Positions 16,700 through 25,087 of a stretch of 51,354 nt of DNA are shown here, in pieces (position 1 is the stretch's first letter; each line of letters opens with the position of its first letter). A program made the position numbers and the translations under genes. The notes below the pieces were generated by a model that made no database searches, was not told the origin of the DNA, and was given only the letters and a program-made list of their open reading frames with translations. Source of the stretch: an uncultured Clostridium sp. (lineage in GTDB: Bacteria; Bacillota; Clostridia; TANB77; CAG-508); assembly GCA_947653235.1 (NCBI GenBank), contig CANTGH010000007.1, positions 1-51,354 on the forward strand, in the 5' to 3' direction.

Positions 16700-16891
16700 A
16701 TGGCACAACCAAAAAGAAGATGGTCAAAAAGAAGGACAGGATTGCGTAGATCAACATGGAATTTAGAAGAAAAAAATTTAGGGAAATGCTCCCATTGCCA
16801 CGAAGCAGTATTGCCACATACAGTATGCTCTAATTGTGGGTATTACGATGGAAAAGAAGTAATTGTGAAAAAAGCTAGTAAGGAAGGATAA
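16700..16891 (+). CDS. rpmF: 50S ribosomal protein L32
   Basis: 63 residues. The basic start MAQPKRRWSKRRTGLRRSTW is followed by a four-cysteine zinc ribbon (CSHC ... CSNC) and the GYYDGKEVI ending, all typical of L32. Strong AGGAGG site. Confidence 0.97.
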   Translation: MAQPKRRWSKRRTGLRRSTWNLEEKNLGKCSHCHEAVLPHTVCSNCGYYDGKEVIVKKASKEG

Positions 16892-16918
16892 AAATTAAGG
16901 TAAGTGCCTTAATTTTTT
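16892..16918 (+). terminator. intrinsic terminator of rpmF
   Basis: AAATTAAGG and CCTTAATTT arms followed by T residues. Confidence 0.8.
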
Positions 16919-16921
16919 ATG

Positions 16922-16952
16922 AAACAGATAGTAGAACTATCTGTTTTTTTTT
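16922..16952 (+). terminator. second intrinsic terminator
   Basis: AAACAGATAG and CTATCTGTTT arms with a long T run, insulating the spoIIIA operon from rpmF. Confidence 0.8.
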
Positions 16953-16990
16953 GCTCTAAAATAAAATTTTAGTTCTAAAAGTTTTTTTTT

Positions 16991-17000
16991 AGCATATATA
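16991..17000 (+). promoter_or_regulatory. possible sigma-E -10 box of the spoIIIA operon
   Basis: GCATATATA resembles the sigma-E -10 element (GCATA-x-x-T type). spoIIIA is a mother-cell sigma-E operon in Bacillus and Clostridium. The -35 is not clear, so this is tentative. Confidence 0.4.
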
Positions 17001-17029
17001 GTAATAAAACGAAAGAAAGGATTAATAAA

Positions 17030-17959
17030 TTGAACGATATATTAAAATATTTTCCTGAAAAAATAAGTAAGAAAATAGCAGAAGAAATTTTGGACAAGAA
17101 GGAAACTGTAGAAGAAATCAGACTTCGTGTACAAAGACCTATCATTTTAAAATGTAAGGATGGTGACAAAATCATCAAATATGCTCTCTCGACAGAAGAA
17201 ATTTTATCTTGTCTACAAATGATATGCGAAAATTCAATATACACTTATCAAAATCAAATCTCAGAAGGATTTATTACAGTAAAGGGAGGTCATCGTGTTG
17301 GTATTACAGGTTCTTGTGTGGTTGATAAAGAAAAAGTAATTAATATTAATTATATTTATAGTTTGAATTTTAGAATAGCAAGACAGATAATAGGTAGTAG
17401 TAATAAAATATTAAAATATATCTTAAATCCAGCTGAAAATACAGTTTATAATACATTAATCATTGCTCCTCCAGGAGCTGGAAAAACGACAATATTAAGA
17501 GATTTAATTAGGCAAATAGCAAGTGGAATGAAAGAAACAAAATTCAAAGCCATCAATGTTGGTGTGGTGGATGAAAGAGGAGAAATTGCAGCACTTTATA
17601 AAGGGGTTCCACAAAATGACATTGGTATCAAAACAGACGTAATTGAAAATGTTCATAAAAGTATTGGGATGAGAATGCTGATTCGTTCCATGGCACCAAA
17701 AGTAATAGTTGCAGATGAAATTGGAAATGAAAATGATATTGAAGCCATTCAGTATGCGGTTTGTTCTGGTTGTAAAGGTATCTTCACAGCACATGGCAAT
17801 ACTATAGAAGATGTAATGCTAAATCCAGTCCTCAAAACGTTATCAAACAATCGTATTTTTGACAGACTAATATTTTTAAGTAATAATGCAAAAGGAAGTG
17901 CGAAAGAAGTTTATGAAATGAACCCTAAAAATACAACTTATCAAAAACTAGGAGATTAA
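17030..17959 (+). CDS. spoIIIAA: stage III sporulation protein AA, ATPase
   Basis: 309 residues starting at TTG 17030 after GAAAGGA. A secretion-ATPase-like protein: Walker A APPGAGKTT near residue 148, Walker B VIVADEIG near 228. It energises the SpoIIIA-SpoIIQ channel between mother cell and forespore. First of eight consecutive spoIIIA genes, 3 bp before AB. Confidence 0.96.
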   Translation: MNDILKYFPEKISKKIAEEILDKKETVEEIRLRVQRPIILKCKDGDKIIKYALSTEEILSCLQMICENSIYTYQNQISEGFITVKGGHRVGITGSCVVDKEKVININYIYSLNFRIARQIIGSSNKILKYILNPAENTVYNTLIIAPPGAGKTTILRDLIRQIASGMKETKFKAINVGVVDERGEIAALYKGVPQNDIGIKTDVIENVHKSIGMRMLIRSMAPKVIVADEIGNENDIEAIQYAVCSGCKGIFTAHGNTIEDVMLNPVLKTLSNNRIFDRLIFLSNNAKGSAKEVYEMNPKNTTYQKLGD

Positions 17960-17962
17960 ATC

Positions 17963-18472
17963 ATGTTATTTTTTTTCAAAATGATCCTTCTATTTGGTGT
18001 TTTAAGTCTTTGTACAAGCATTGGAATTTTAAAAGCCAAATCGTATGAGAATCGTGTGGTAGAATTAAAAAAAATAAAGAATGCATTAGCGGTGTTAAAA
18101 AGTAAAATTGAATTTACGTATGAACCAATCAAAGATATTTTTGAAGAAATTTCCCAGATGGTCTATGCCAAACAAGAAAATATTTTTCAAGAGACTTTAC
18201 AAAAAATAGAACATGCAGGTGTAACCCAAAGTTGGAATAGTGCTGTAGAAAAAAACATAAACTTAAATAAAGAAGATAAAGATACCATCAAAATGTTTGG
18301 AAAGTTATTAGGAAAGACAGATAAAGAAGGACAAATCAATGAAATTATATTGACCAGTCAATTATTAGATACACAAATTGAAAAAGCCGAACAAGAAAAA
18401 CAAAGAAACTACAAATTATTTAAGACATTGGGAACCGTTATTGGAATAGGTTTATGTATCATTTTGATATAA
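17963..18472 (+). CDS. spoIIIAB: stage III sporulation protein AB
   Basis: 169 residues with an N-terminal transmembrane helix, a long helical middle (RVVELKKIKNALAVLKSKIEFTYEPI) related to type II secretion GspF-like domains, and a C-terminal transmembrane helix ending LCIILI. Spacing and order fit the operon. Confidence 0.93.
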   Translation: MLFFFKMILLFGVLSLCTSIGILKAKSYENRVVELKKIKNALAVLKSKIEFTYEPIKDIFEEISQMVYAKQENIFQETLQKIEHAGVTQSWNSAVEKNINLNKEDKDTIKMFGKLLGKTDKEGQINEIILTSQLLDTQIEKAEQEKQRNYKLFKTLGTVIGIGLCIILI

Positions 18473-18508
18473 AAAATAAAATAGATGATACGAAGAAAGG
18501 AATTTATC

Positions 18509-18703
18509 ATGGACGTCAATTTATTATTCAAAATTGCAGGAATTGGAATTATTGTGGCTGTATTACATCAGATTTTAAGCAAAGCAGGCAGAGAAGATCA
18601 AGCAATGATGACAACATTAGCAGGAATGGTGATTGTTTTAACCATTGTTATTAAAGAAATTAGTCAACTTTTTGATACAGTAAGGACGGTGTTTGATTTA
18701 TAA
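18509..18703 (+). CDS. spoIIIAC: stage III sporulation protein AC
   Basis: 64 residues, two transmembrane helices (FKIAGIGIIVAVLHQIL and MMTTLAGMVIVLTIVIKEI). The start at 18509 is preceded by GAAAGGA. Its stop overlaps the AD start (TAATG), so the two are translationally coupled. Confidence 0.95.
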   Translation: MDVNLLFKIAGIGIIVAVLHQILSKAGREDQAMMTTLAGMVIVLTIVIKEISQLFDTVRTVFDL

Positions 18704-19085
18704 TGGAAATCCTTAAAATAATTGGTGTTCGGTTTAATTACTCTTATCATAACACTGATTTTAAAAGAATATAGAAAAGATTTTGCTATTTTTTGTGTTT
18801 TAATCGGTGGTGCCATCATTTTATATTTTTCGTTGGATACACTCACTCGGACTGATTGATTTTATCCAAGATTTGAGTAGAAGTTGTAATACACAATTTA
18901 TTTCTATCTTATTGAAAATTACAGGAATTTCTATTTTGACCGAATACGCTGTGAGTATTTGTAAAGATAGTGGAGAAAGCAGTATTGCCAATAAAATCGA
19001 TTTGGGTGGGAAAGTTCTTGTGATCTCTATGTCAATTCCAGTTATTTCAACTGCTTTGCAATCGCTTACGCAATTATTGCCATAA
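18703..19085 (+). CDS. spoIIIAD: stage III sporulation protein AD, two +1 frameshifts at CGG
   Basis: From ATG 18703 the frame reads MEILKIIGV, then CGG at 18730. A +1 shift gives MEILKIIGV-GLITLIITLILKEY and continues to SLDTLT, where a second CGG lies at 18848. A second +1 shift gives T-GLIDFIQDLS and runs to the natural stop. The product is about 126 residues with the expected transmembrane helices, matching SpoIIIAD in length and sequence character. Both shifts are needed, so shifting must be efficient. Sequencing error would have to strike twice at the same codon within 120 bases. Confidence 0.92.
18730..18732 (+). other. +1 frameshift site: GTT CGG T (spoIIIAD, first)
   Basis: In-frame CGG as codon 10. 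The only site followed by T, so glycine is read from GGT. Restores GV-G-LITLI. Confidence 0.92.
18848..18850 (+). other. +1 frameshift site: ACT CGG A (spoIIIAD, second)
   Basis: In-frame CGG in the frame reached after the first shift. Reading GGA restores DTLT-G-LIDFIQDL. Confidence 0.92.
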
Positions 19086-19100
19086 AAGAAAGGAGTAGCA

Positions 19101-20178
19101 ATGAATGAATTGATCAATTCGCAGAAAAATGTTCTTGGAATATCGGACTTTTTGCAAAATGCACAAACATACACACAAGAAAATTTCCCAGACTTAAATA
19201 TAGAAAATCTTTTCACCAGTGCAATTAGTGGCAGTATTTCGACCAATTTTTGGACAAACAGTATTCTTGATTTAGCTGGTCAAGAAGTCAAATTAGCAAT
19301 CAAGCTTATGATTACAGTTTTAATTGTTATTATCATCCATAGCATTTTTAAAGCCATTATTGAAAATTTAGGCAATCATACTAGCAGTAAAATGGTTTAT
19401 TTTATTCAATATTTAATCATTGTTACACTCATTACCGATAGCTTTATTTCAGTCATTGATTTAACACGTAACGCAATTGAAGAAATTGTTCAATTTATGA
19501 ATTTGTTACTTCCTTTACTATCAACACTTATGTTGACAACTGGTTGTATCACAACAACTAGCATAATTCAGCCAATTCTGCTTTTTATGATTAGTTTTAT
19601 TGGAAATTTTATAGCCAATTTTATCATACCAATTTTGCTCATTTCCATTACATTACGGAATTGTATCTAATCTATCGGATAAAATACAAATTAATCGATT
19701 ATCCAAGTTTTTAAAATCTTCTATTGTCTGGATTTTGGGAATTATTTTAACAATTTTTGTCTGTTCCTTATCAGTAGAAGGAACATTAAGCAGTTCAGTA
19801 GATGGCATGACAGCCAAGACTGCAAAAGCAGCTGTTTCCAATTTTATTCCAGTGGTAGGAAAAATATTAGGCGATTCGGTTGATAGCATTATTGGTTGTG
19901 GTAATATTTTGAAAAATGCAGTTGGCATAATTGGAAGTATTATCATTGTTGGAATTGTCATTTTGCCAATTTTGAAGCTAGCTATTTTATGGATATCATT
20001 TTATGTGTTATCTGGTGTTTGTGAAGTCGTAGCGGATGAAAAAATTGTAAAATTAATTGGTCAAATTTCAGATAGTTATAAAATTCTGATGGCAATTTTA
20101 TTTTCGGTTTCTACTATGTTTATTGTAGGTATCACATTAGTTTTAAAAATTACAAATAGTAGTTTGATGTATCGATAA
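19101..20178 (+). CDS. spoIIIAE: stage III sporulation protein AE, +1 frameshift at CGG
   Basis: The first 185 residues include several transmembrane helices, up to NFIIPILLISITL. CGG at 19656-19658 then ends the zero frame. The shifted frame gives ITL-GIVSNLSDKIQINRLSKFLKSS, a strongly conserved SpoIIIAE segment, and continues with VEGTLSSSVDGMTAKTAKAAVSNFIPVVGK to the natural end. Total about 358 residues. Largest membrane subunit of the SpoIIIA channel. Confidence 0.94.
19656..19658 (+). other. +1 frameshift site: TTA CGG A (spoIIIAE)
   Basis: In-frame CGG as codon 186. Reading GGA gives ITL-G-IVSNLSDK. One of two sites whose preceding codon ends in A. Confidence 0.93.
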
Positions 20179-20193
20179 AAGGAGAGAAAAACA

Positions 20194-20715
20194 ATGATTG
20201 TATTTTTCAAAAATTGGTGTGAAGGAATTATTGTAGCTGTAATAATTTCCATCATCATTGAGGCGATTTTGCCAGAAGGAAATCATAAAAAATATGTTAA
20301 AGTAGTCATTGGAATCTATCTTGTTTTTACAATATTAAATCCATTTTTGGGAAAACTAAATCAACCGATGAATTGGAATCAAAATTTTAATTTACCAACC
20401 TTAGAAACAGCAACAGTAGATACCAAAAATATTCAAGAACTATATGCCAATGGGATTAAGGAAACCTTGAAAAATGAACTAGAAGAGCAATTCGCTTGCA
20501 CAGTCCAACAAATAGAAATTGTCTATGATAAAACATACGAAAACATAGAACAAATTACACTAAACCTTAGTGAAAATGGAATTTCGCAAGTTGAAAAAAT
20601 TGAAATTGGAACAACTACAGAAACATCACAAACCTCACAAAACAATTTTGCTCCCATAAAACAGTACATTTCGGAAAATTATGAAATCTCACAATCCAAA
20701 ATCATCATCTATTAA
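20194..20715 (+). CDS. spoIIIAF: stage III sporulation protein AF
   Basis: 173 residues. Two N-terminal transmembrane helices (GIIVAVIISIIIEAILPEG, VVIGIYLVFTILNPFL) and then a soluble alpha/beta domain ending KIIIY. Fits SpoIIIAF in order and length. Confidence 0.92.
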   Translation: MIVFFKNWCEGIIVAVIISIIIEAILPEGNHKKYVKVVIGIYLVFTILNPFLGKLNQPMNWNQNFNLPTLETATVDTKNIQELYANGIKETLKNELEEQFACTVQQIEIVYDKTYENIEQITLNLSENGISQVEKIEIGTTTETSQTSQNNFAPIKQYISENYEISQSKIIIY

Positions 20716-20729
20716 AGAAAGGAAAAAGT

Positions 20730-21296
20730 ATGGAAAAATTAAAAAAAATATGGCAAAACAAAAATCGAAAAATTGAAAATTTAATTGTATTTTTAATTAT
20801 TTTAGTCATAACTTTGGTAATCATCAATACCATTATAAAAGAAGAACCTAAAAAAGAAAACAAACATTACACCAATGCTGAATTGGCAAGCACCTCTTCT
20901 ACACAAACAGAAGATACCAATATAGAAAGCAGACTAGAAACTATTTTATCTCAAATGGATGGAATAGGAGAAGTAAGGGTACTCGTGACATATTCTCAGA
21001 GTAGTTCCATTATTCCACTTTACAACGAGACATCCAGCAAAAGTGTAACAGAAGAAACTGATACATCAGGTGGAACCAGAACAATAGAAGCACAAGATAA
21101 TGAAAAAAGTGTTGTCACAGGCTCAGATTCCAATCCAGTTACTGAAAAAACCATTCATCCCAAAATGGAAGGAGCTATTGTAACTGCACAAGGAGCGAAT
21201 AATACGACTGTAAAAGCTAATATTATAGCAGCCGTAGAAGCAGTAACTGGTCTTGCGACCCATAAAATTCAAGTATTTGAAATGAAAAATAAGTAA
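20730..21296 (+). CDS. spoIIIAG: stage III sporulation protein AG
   Basis: 188 residues, one N-terminal transmembrane helix (IENLIVFLIILVITLVIINTI) and an extracellular ring-building domain with GEVRVLVTYSQSS and the C-terminal IIAAVEAVTGLATHKIQVFEM. It forms the large ring facing the intermembrane space. Confidence 0.94.
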   Translation: MEKLKKIWQNKNRKIENLIVFLIILVITLVIINTIIKEEPKKENKHYTNAELASTSSTQTEDTNIESRLETILSQMDGIGEVRVLVTYSQSSSIIPLYNETSSKSVTEETDTSGGTRTIEAQDNEKSVVTGSDSNPVTEKTIHPKMEGAIVTAQGANNTTVKANIIAAVEAVTGLATHKIQVFEMKNK

Positions 21297-21324
21297 AAAA
21301 TAATAAAAAAGAAAGGATGATTTC

Positions 21325-21903
21325 ATGAAAAAAGAAAAACTAAAACATATGATTTTGATTACAGTTGCAGTATGTTTAATCGGAATTGGCTATTTGAATT
21401 ATGATTATGATTCTACTCTTGAAGTAGCCGCTATGCATAATCAAACCGATGAAAATACCATTGGAGATGTAGCGTTTGTGAACTCCAATGCTGTCAAAAG
21501 TGACATTGTTCCAAATGATGAAACACAAGTCACAGCAACCAATTCAAACTCTAAAGACGAAGAATACTTTTCAGCCACACGTTTAGAACGTGAAACGATG
21601 TATTCGCAAATGCTTGAAACTTATCAAAAAATGGTTGACAGCAACGAAATCACAAACGACCAAAAAGCAATTGCCATTCAGGAAATAAATCGTATTACCA
21701 ATTTAAAAAATTCGCTCATGATTGCTGAAAATTTAATCAAAAACAAAAATTTTCAAGATGTGGTAATTTTAGTCAGCAACAACACAGCAAGTGTCATTGT
21801 GAAAGCAAGTAATCTAAACCCAGATCAAATTGCACAAATTCAAAATATTGTATGTCGTCAGTTAGAAATTCAGTCGGAAAATATTAATATTAGTCAAAAA
21901 TAG
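21325..21903 (+). CDS. spoIIIAH: stage III sporulation protein AH
   Basis: 192 residues, single N-terminal transmembrane helix (HMILITVAVCLIGIGYLNY), a low-complexity linker, and a C-terminal ring-building motif domain (VVILVSNNTASVIVKASNLNPDQIAQIQNIV region). It interacts with forespore SpoIIQ in known systems. Last gene of the operon. Confidence 0.94.
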   Translation: MKKEKLKHMILITVAVCLIGIGYLNYDYDSTLEVAAMHNQTDENTIGDVAFVNSNAVKSDIVPNDETQVTATNSNSKDEEYFSATRLERETMYSQMLETYQKMVDSNEITNDQKAIAIQEINRITNLKNSLMIAENLIKNKNFQDVVILVSNNTASVIVKASNLNPDQIAQIQNIVCRQLEIQSENINISQK

Positions 21904-22011
21904 GAAGATTGCAAAAATTTTTCTAGCATATTTGCCTTTCAAATCGCCCAAAATAAAACTATAAAGTAAAGACAAAAGTCGGCTTTATAAGTTTTTTAGG
22001 AGGTTTATGAA

Positions 22012-22419
22012 ATGGCAAAAAAAATATTCATTTCTTTTGCTATCATAATCTTTTCCCTATGTTGCTCAGTTTGTTTTGCAGCACAAGATAATTCTAATGT
22101 AAATCTAGGCGAAGAAATTACAGATTCTTTAGATAAAACAGGAAAAAGTGTACAAAATGTAGCAGATGATGTGATGAATGGTGTTGACGGAAATAGAAAC
22201 AATACAAAAAATCAAAACAATCCTACAGCAAGAAACAACAATAATACAGATAATAACGTATTTACAAATGGTTACAATGCAGTCAGAACATCGGTAGATG
22301 ATGTAGCAACTGGAAATATGTCTACCACAACATGGGTATGGATTATTTTAGCAGTAGCAGCCATTATTATCGTAGCAATGATATGGTATTATGCAGTACA
22401 AAATAATAATAATGACTAA
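22012..22419 (+). CDS. secreted/membrane-anchored Asn-rich small protein
   Basis: 135 residues. A signal peptide (FISFAIIIFSLCCSVCFAAQ) is followed by an Asn/Thr-rich extracellular stretch (residues about 55-85) and a C-terminal transmembrane helix (WVWIILAVAAIIIVAMIWYYAV). I do not recognise the family. It follows spoIIIAH by 108 bp and may be expressed in sporulation, but that is only position-based. Confidence 0.65.
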   Translation: MAKKIFISFAIIIFSLCCSVCFAAQDNSNVNLGEEITDSLDKTGKSVQNVADDVMNGVDGNRNNTKNQNNPTARNNNNTDNNVFTNGYNAVRTSVDDVATGNMSTTTWVWIILAVAAIIIVAMIWYYAVQNNNND

Positions 22420-22430
22420 TCTTAACAAAA

Positions 22431-22457
22431 AATCACTAAGTTTTTAGTGATTTTTTG
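22431..22457 (+). terminator. intrinsic terminator
   Basis: AATCACTA and TAGTGATT arms followed by a T run, ending the secreted-protein gene. Confidence 0.85.
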
Positions 22458-22476
22458 TATTTTAGCATAAAAAGAA

Positions 22477-22510
22477 CCCACCCGAAGGTGAGTTCACCTG
22501 CATGGGTGGG
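22477..22510 (-). terminator. nested hairpin, likely terminator of the RelA/SpoT-like gene
   Basis: Outer arms CCCACCC and GGGTGGG enclose an inner AGGTGA/TCACCT hairpin. On the minus strand it is followed by a T-rich run. It is the most GC-rich element in the area. Confidence 0.6.
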
Positions 22511-22518
22511 GAAGTTTT

Positions 22519-23505
22519 TTAGAAATGAGTATTTTTCCGCAAATCCCAACAAATTGGTCTGATAATTCCAGATTTATCGAGTTTAGGATTGGAACGAAAT
22601 CCATAGATGTGAATTACTTTTTCGGGTTCAAATGTCAAATCAAATTGCGGCACATCTGGCTTGATGCCTGTTGTTTCTTTATTTTTTTCGTTCTGAGTTG
22701 CTCGATAATTTACATGATAAGCAGGACTGTCTGGATCGTTTTTGAAGTCGAGCACGGGCTGCGTCTTAATCTGAAATTCACAGTACAATCCTTTTTCTGT
22801 TTTAAGAACAAACTGCAATCCCTGATAGCAGGAGGCGATTTTTGGTTGCCGATAGTAGTCTTTTACGAAACCAATGTATTTTGGAAAAAGACCGCTTTCT
22901 TTTGGAATAAAGCAATTTGGATTTAAGGATTTAAAATGAGATAAAACCTTTTCAGTTTGCATATTTTCCAAAGAATACACATTTTTGAGAGCAGATGCGT
23001 CACAGGGCATGAACTTCTCACCGCTTCTTTTTGAATCTGAGAAATAATCTAAAATGATATTTGTTGCTTCATACAACTGCTTGATGCTTTCTTTTGTATC
23101 ATATTCCATTGGAGTGAGAATATTAAATGCAATTCCTGTCAAATCATGTATGGAATTGATGGATTTGCCATCTGCCATATTCCGATTCATTTTTGAGAGA
23201 GTTGAAAAAACATCTTTCCGCCTCATATTAGAGGTGTAAAAAATTTTCTTGCTAACGAATTCTTTTCGCAAATCTTTTGACCATTTTCCTCTAGCTTTTT
23301 TTAAGAAAGGATTTTCGTTCTCATTATCTGTATCCTTGATTAATGATGCAGCTTCATCGAGCTTTAAGGAAATTTGATCCGCATAGAAGAAATCTCCTGA
23401 CAGTTTCTGAATTTTTGAATTTAGCCGCACTAAGAAATCATATGCATCTTTTGACACATACAAAATGTCGGCGATTTTTGGAAGCACAATTTTTTTGTTA
23501 GTCAT
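22519..23505 (-). CDS. RelA/SpoT-like nucleotidyltransferase-domain protein, cassette gene with sense CGG
   Basis: 328 residues. The middle resembles a RelA/SpoT synthetase fold: IHDLTGIAFNILTP near residue 117, VKDYYRQPKIASCYQGLQFVL near 215-235 and YCEFQIKTQPVLDF near 243. These match the pattern D-x-x-G ... DY-x-x-PK-x-x-x-YQ-x-L ... E-x-Q-I-x-T, though the first Asp region is divergent. Four in-frame CGG codons (23425, 23218, 23182 and 22537 on the plus axis) must be sense. Driven by cassette promoter B and alone. It could be an alarmone synthetase or a toxSAS-type toxin; no antitoxin-like partner is adjacent. Confidence 0.65.
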   Translation of the reverse strand: MTNKKIVLPKIADILYVSKDAYDFLVRLNSKIQKLSGDFFYADQISLKLDEAASLIKDTDNENENPFLKKARGKWSKDLRKEFVSKKIFYTSNMRRKDVFSTLSKMNRNMADGKSINSIHDLTGIAFNILTPMEYDTKESIKQLYEATNIILDYFSDSKRSGEKFMPCDASALKNVYSLENMQTEKVLSHFKSLNPNCFIPKESGLFPKYIGFVKDYYRQPKIASCYQGLQFVLKTEKGLYCEFQIKTQPVLDFKNDPDSPAYHVNYRATQNEKNKETTGIKPDVPQFDLTFEPEKVIHIYGFRSNPKLDKSGIIRPICWDLRKNTHF

Positions 23506-23567
23506 ATTTACCTCTTTCTAGCCCTAAGAGGGCATTTTTTTATTTTTTCAAAGTACTACTTACTTTC

Positions 23568-23596
23568 ATTATACCACATTTTACATAAAAAGTCAA
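23568..23596 (-). promoter_or_regulatory. shared cassette promoter, copy B
   Basis: On the minus strand TTGACT, a spacer with TTTTATGTAAAAT, then TGG and TATAAT. Same length and layout as copies A, C, D and E. The leader behind it holds a GCCCTCTTAGGGC hairpin before the start codon. Confidence 0.85.
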
Positions 23597-23677
23597 ACTT
23601 TCCAAAAAAGTGTTCGTCAAAACTTTCCACATATTTTTCCAATTTCTGCAAATACTATCTCCAAAGGAGATGATTAT

Positions 23678-25087
23678 TTGGAAAATAACGATTCAATCTG
23701 GCAAAAAACAAGCCAAAATGACCGTAAATTTAGAACCTTAGAACAAAATATCGAAACAGATGTGTGCGTTATTGGAGGAGGAATTACAGGGATTTCAACT
23801 GCCTATTATTTAGCAAAAGAAGGCAAAAAAGTGGTGGTTTTGGAAAAAGATAGCATTTGCTCCAAAACAAGCGGTGGTACCACAGGAAAAATTACCAGTC
23901 AGCATCATTTGTTTTATGATTATTTAATTCATTCCCAAAATAAAGAATTTGCCAAAAAATATTGGAAAGCCAATGAAGAGGCAATTGAGAATATCGAAAA
24001 AATTATAGAAGAGGAAAAAATTGATTGTGATTTTACACGAAAAAGTGCTTTTGTTTGGACCAAAGATTTGGCACATTTGCATCAAATTAAAACAGAAGTA
24101 GAAGCCGTCAAATCACTTGGAAAAAAGGTGAATTTTGCAGATGAAATTGAAGTTTTAGGAAAAATTGAAGGAGCCATTGAATTTGAAAAGCAAGCTCAAT
24201 TTCAACCAGTCAAATATGTCAAAGGGCTTGCTACCTGTATTTTAGAAAAAGGTGGAGAAATCTATGAAAATACGAAAGTCGTTAGCCATGAAAAAGCAGA
24301 AAATGGATTTATCGTCACAGCACAGGCAGAGGGAAAAAATAGACAAATTAAATGTCAATACCTAGTAGTAGCTACGCGTTATCCGATTTTTAATGTACCA
24401 GGATTTTATTTTTTGAAAATGTATCAAGAATTGGAATATGGAATTGCGATGAAAGCCAATGTGGATTTAAAAGGAATGTATGTATCTTGCGAGGTGCCAA
24501 CGATTTCGTTTCGTGGTTATGAAGAAAATGGCGAAAAGTATGTTTTAGTGGTTGGAAATGGACATAAAACAGGTGAAAAAACGCAAAATAATGGATTTGA
24601 AGTGTTGGAAAACTTTGCTAAAACGTATTTCCCAGATGGCGAAATTGTTTATCGTTGGAATGTAGAAGATTGTATTGGTTTAGATAAAATTCCATATATT
24701 GGTGAATATTCCGAAGTGCGTGAAAACATGTATGTGGCAACTGGTTTCAAAAAATGGGGCATGACCAGTTCAAATGTCGCCGCGAATTTAATAACCGATA
24801 AAATTATGGGTAGAAAAAGTCCTTATGAAGAAATATTTAATAGTACGCGTTTAGAAGCTATCAAAAATCGAGAAGAAATAAAAAATATGCTAAAAGAAGT
24901 AGGCGAAAATGTGATTATGCCAAGACTAAAAGGCGAAACGCACAAAAAATATTGTGCCCATTTAGGATGTGAAGTCAGTTGGAATGAAGTGACGAAAACG
25001 TGGGATTGTCCGTGTCATGGTAGCCGTTATGAAAAAGATGGGCACTTAATCGAAGGACCAAGCGTGCATGACTTAGATGGAGAGTGA
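23678..25087 (+). CDS. FAD-dependent oxidoreductase with C-terminal Rieske domain
   Basis: 469 residues, starting at TTG 23678 after AAAGGAGATG. The N-terminal dinucleotide fold is VCVIGGGITGISTAYYLAKEG near residue 30, DAO superfamily. The C-terminal Rieske [2Fe-2S] centre has CAHLGC ... CPCHGSRY near residues 430-455 (C-x-H and C-x-x-H ligands). Such proteins oxidise amine or glycine-like substrates, exact substrate unknown. It overlaps the convergent pseudouridine synthase by 15 bp. Confidence 0.9.
   Translation: MENNDSIWQKTSQNDRKFRTLEQNIETDVCVIGGGITGISTAYYLAKEGKKVVVLEKDSICSKTSGGTTGKITSQHHLFYDYLIHSQNKEFAKKYWKANEEAIENIEKIIEEEKIDCDFTRKSAFVWTKDLAHLHQIKTEVEAVKSLGKKVNFADEIEVLGKIEGAIEFEKQAQFQPVKYVKGLATCILEKGGEIYENTKVVSHEKAENGFIVTAQAEGKNRQIKCQYLVVATRYPIFNVPGFYFLKMYQELEYGIAMKANVDLKGMYVSCEVPTISFRGYEENGEKYVLVVGNGHKTGEKTQNNGFEVLENFAKTYFPDGEIVYRWNVEDCIGLDKIPYIGEYSEVRENMYVATGFKKWGMTSSNVAANLITDKIMGRKSPYEEIFNSTRLEAIKNREEIKNMLKEVGENVIMPRLKGETHKKYCAHLGCEVSWNEVTKTWDCPCHGSRYEKDGHLIEGPSVHDLDGE

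Noticed and set aside
18485..18509. Upstream start for spoIIIAC
   Set aside because: The in-frame extension runs through the GAAAGGA ribosome binding site and is not typical of the family; 18509 is used.
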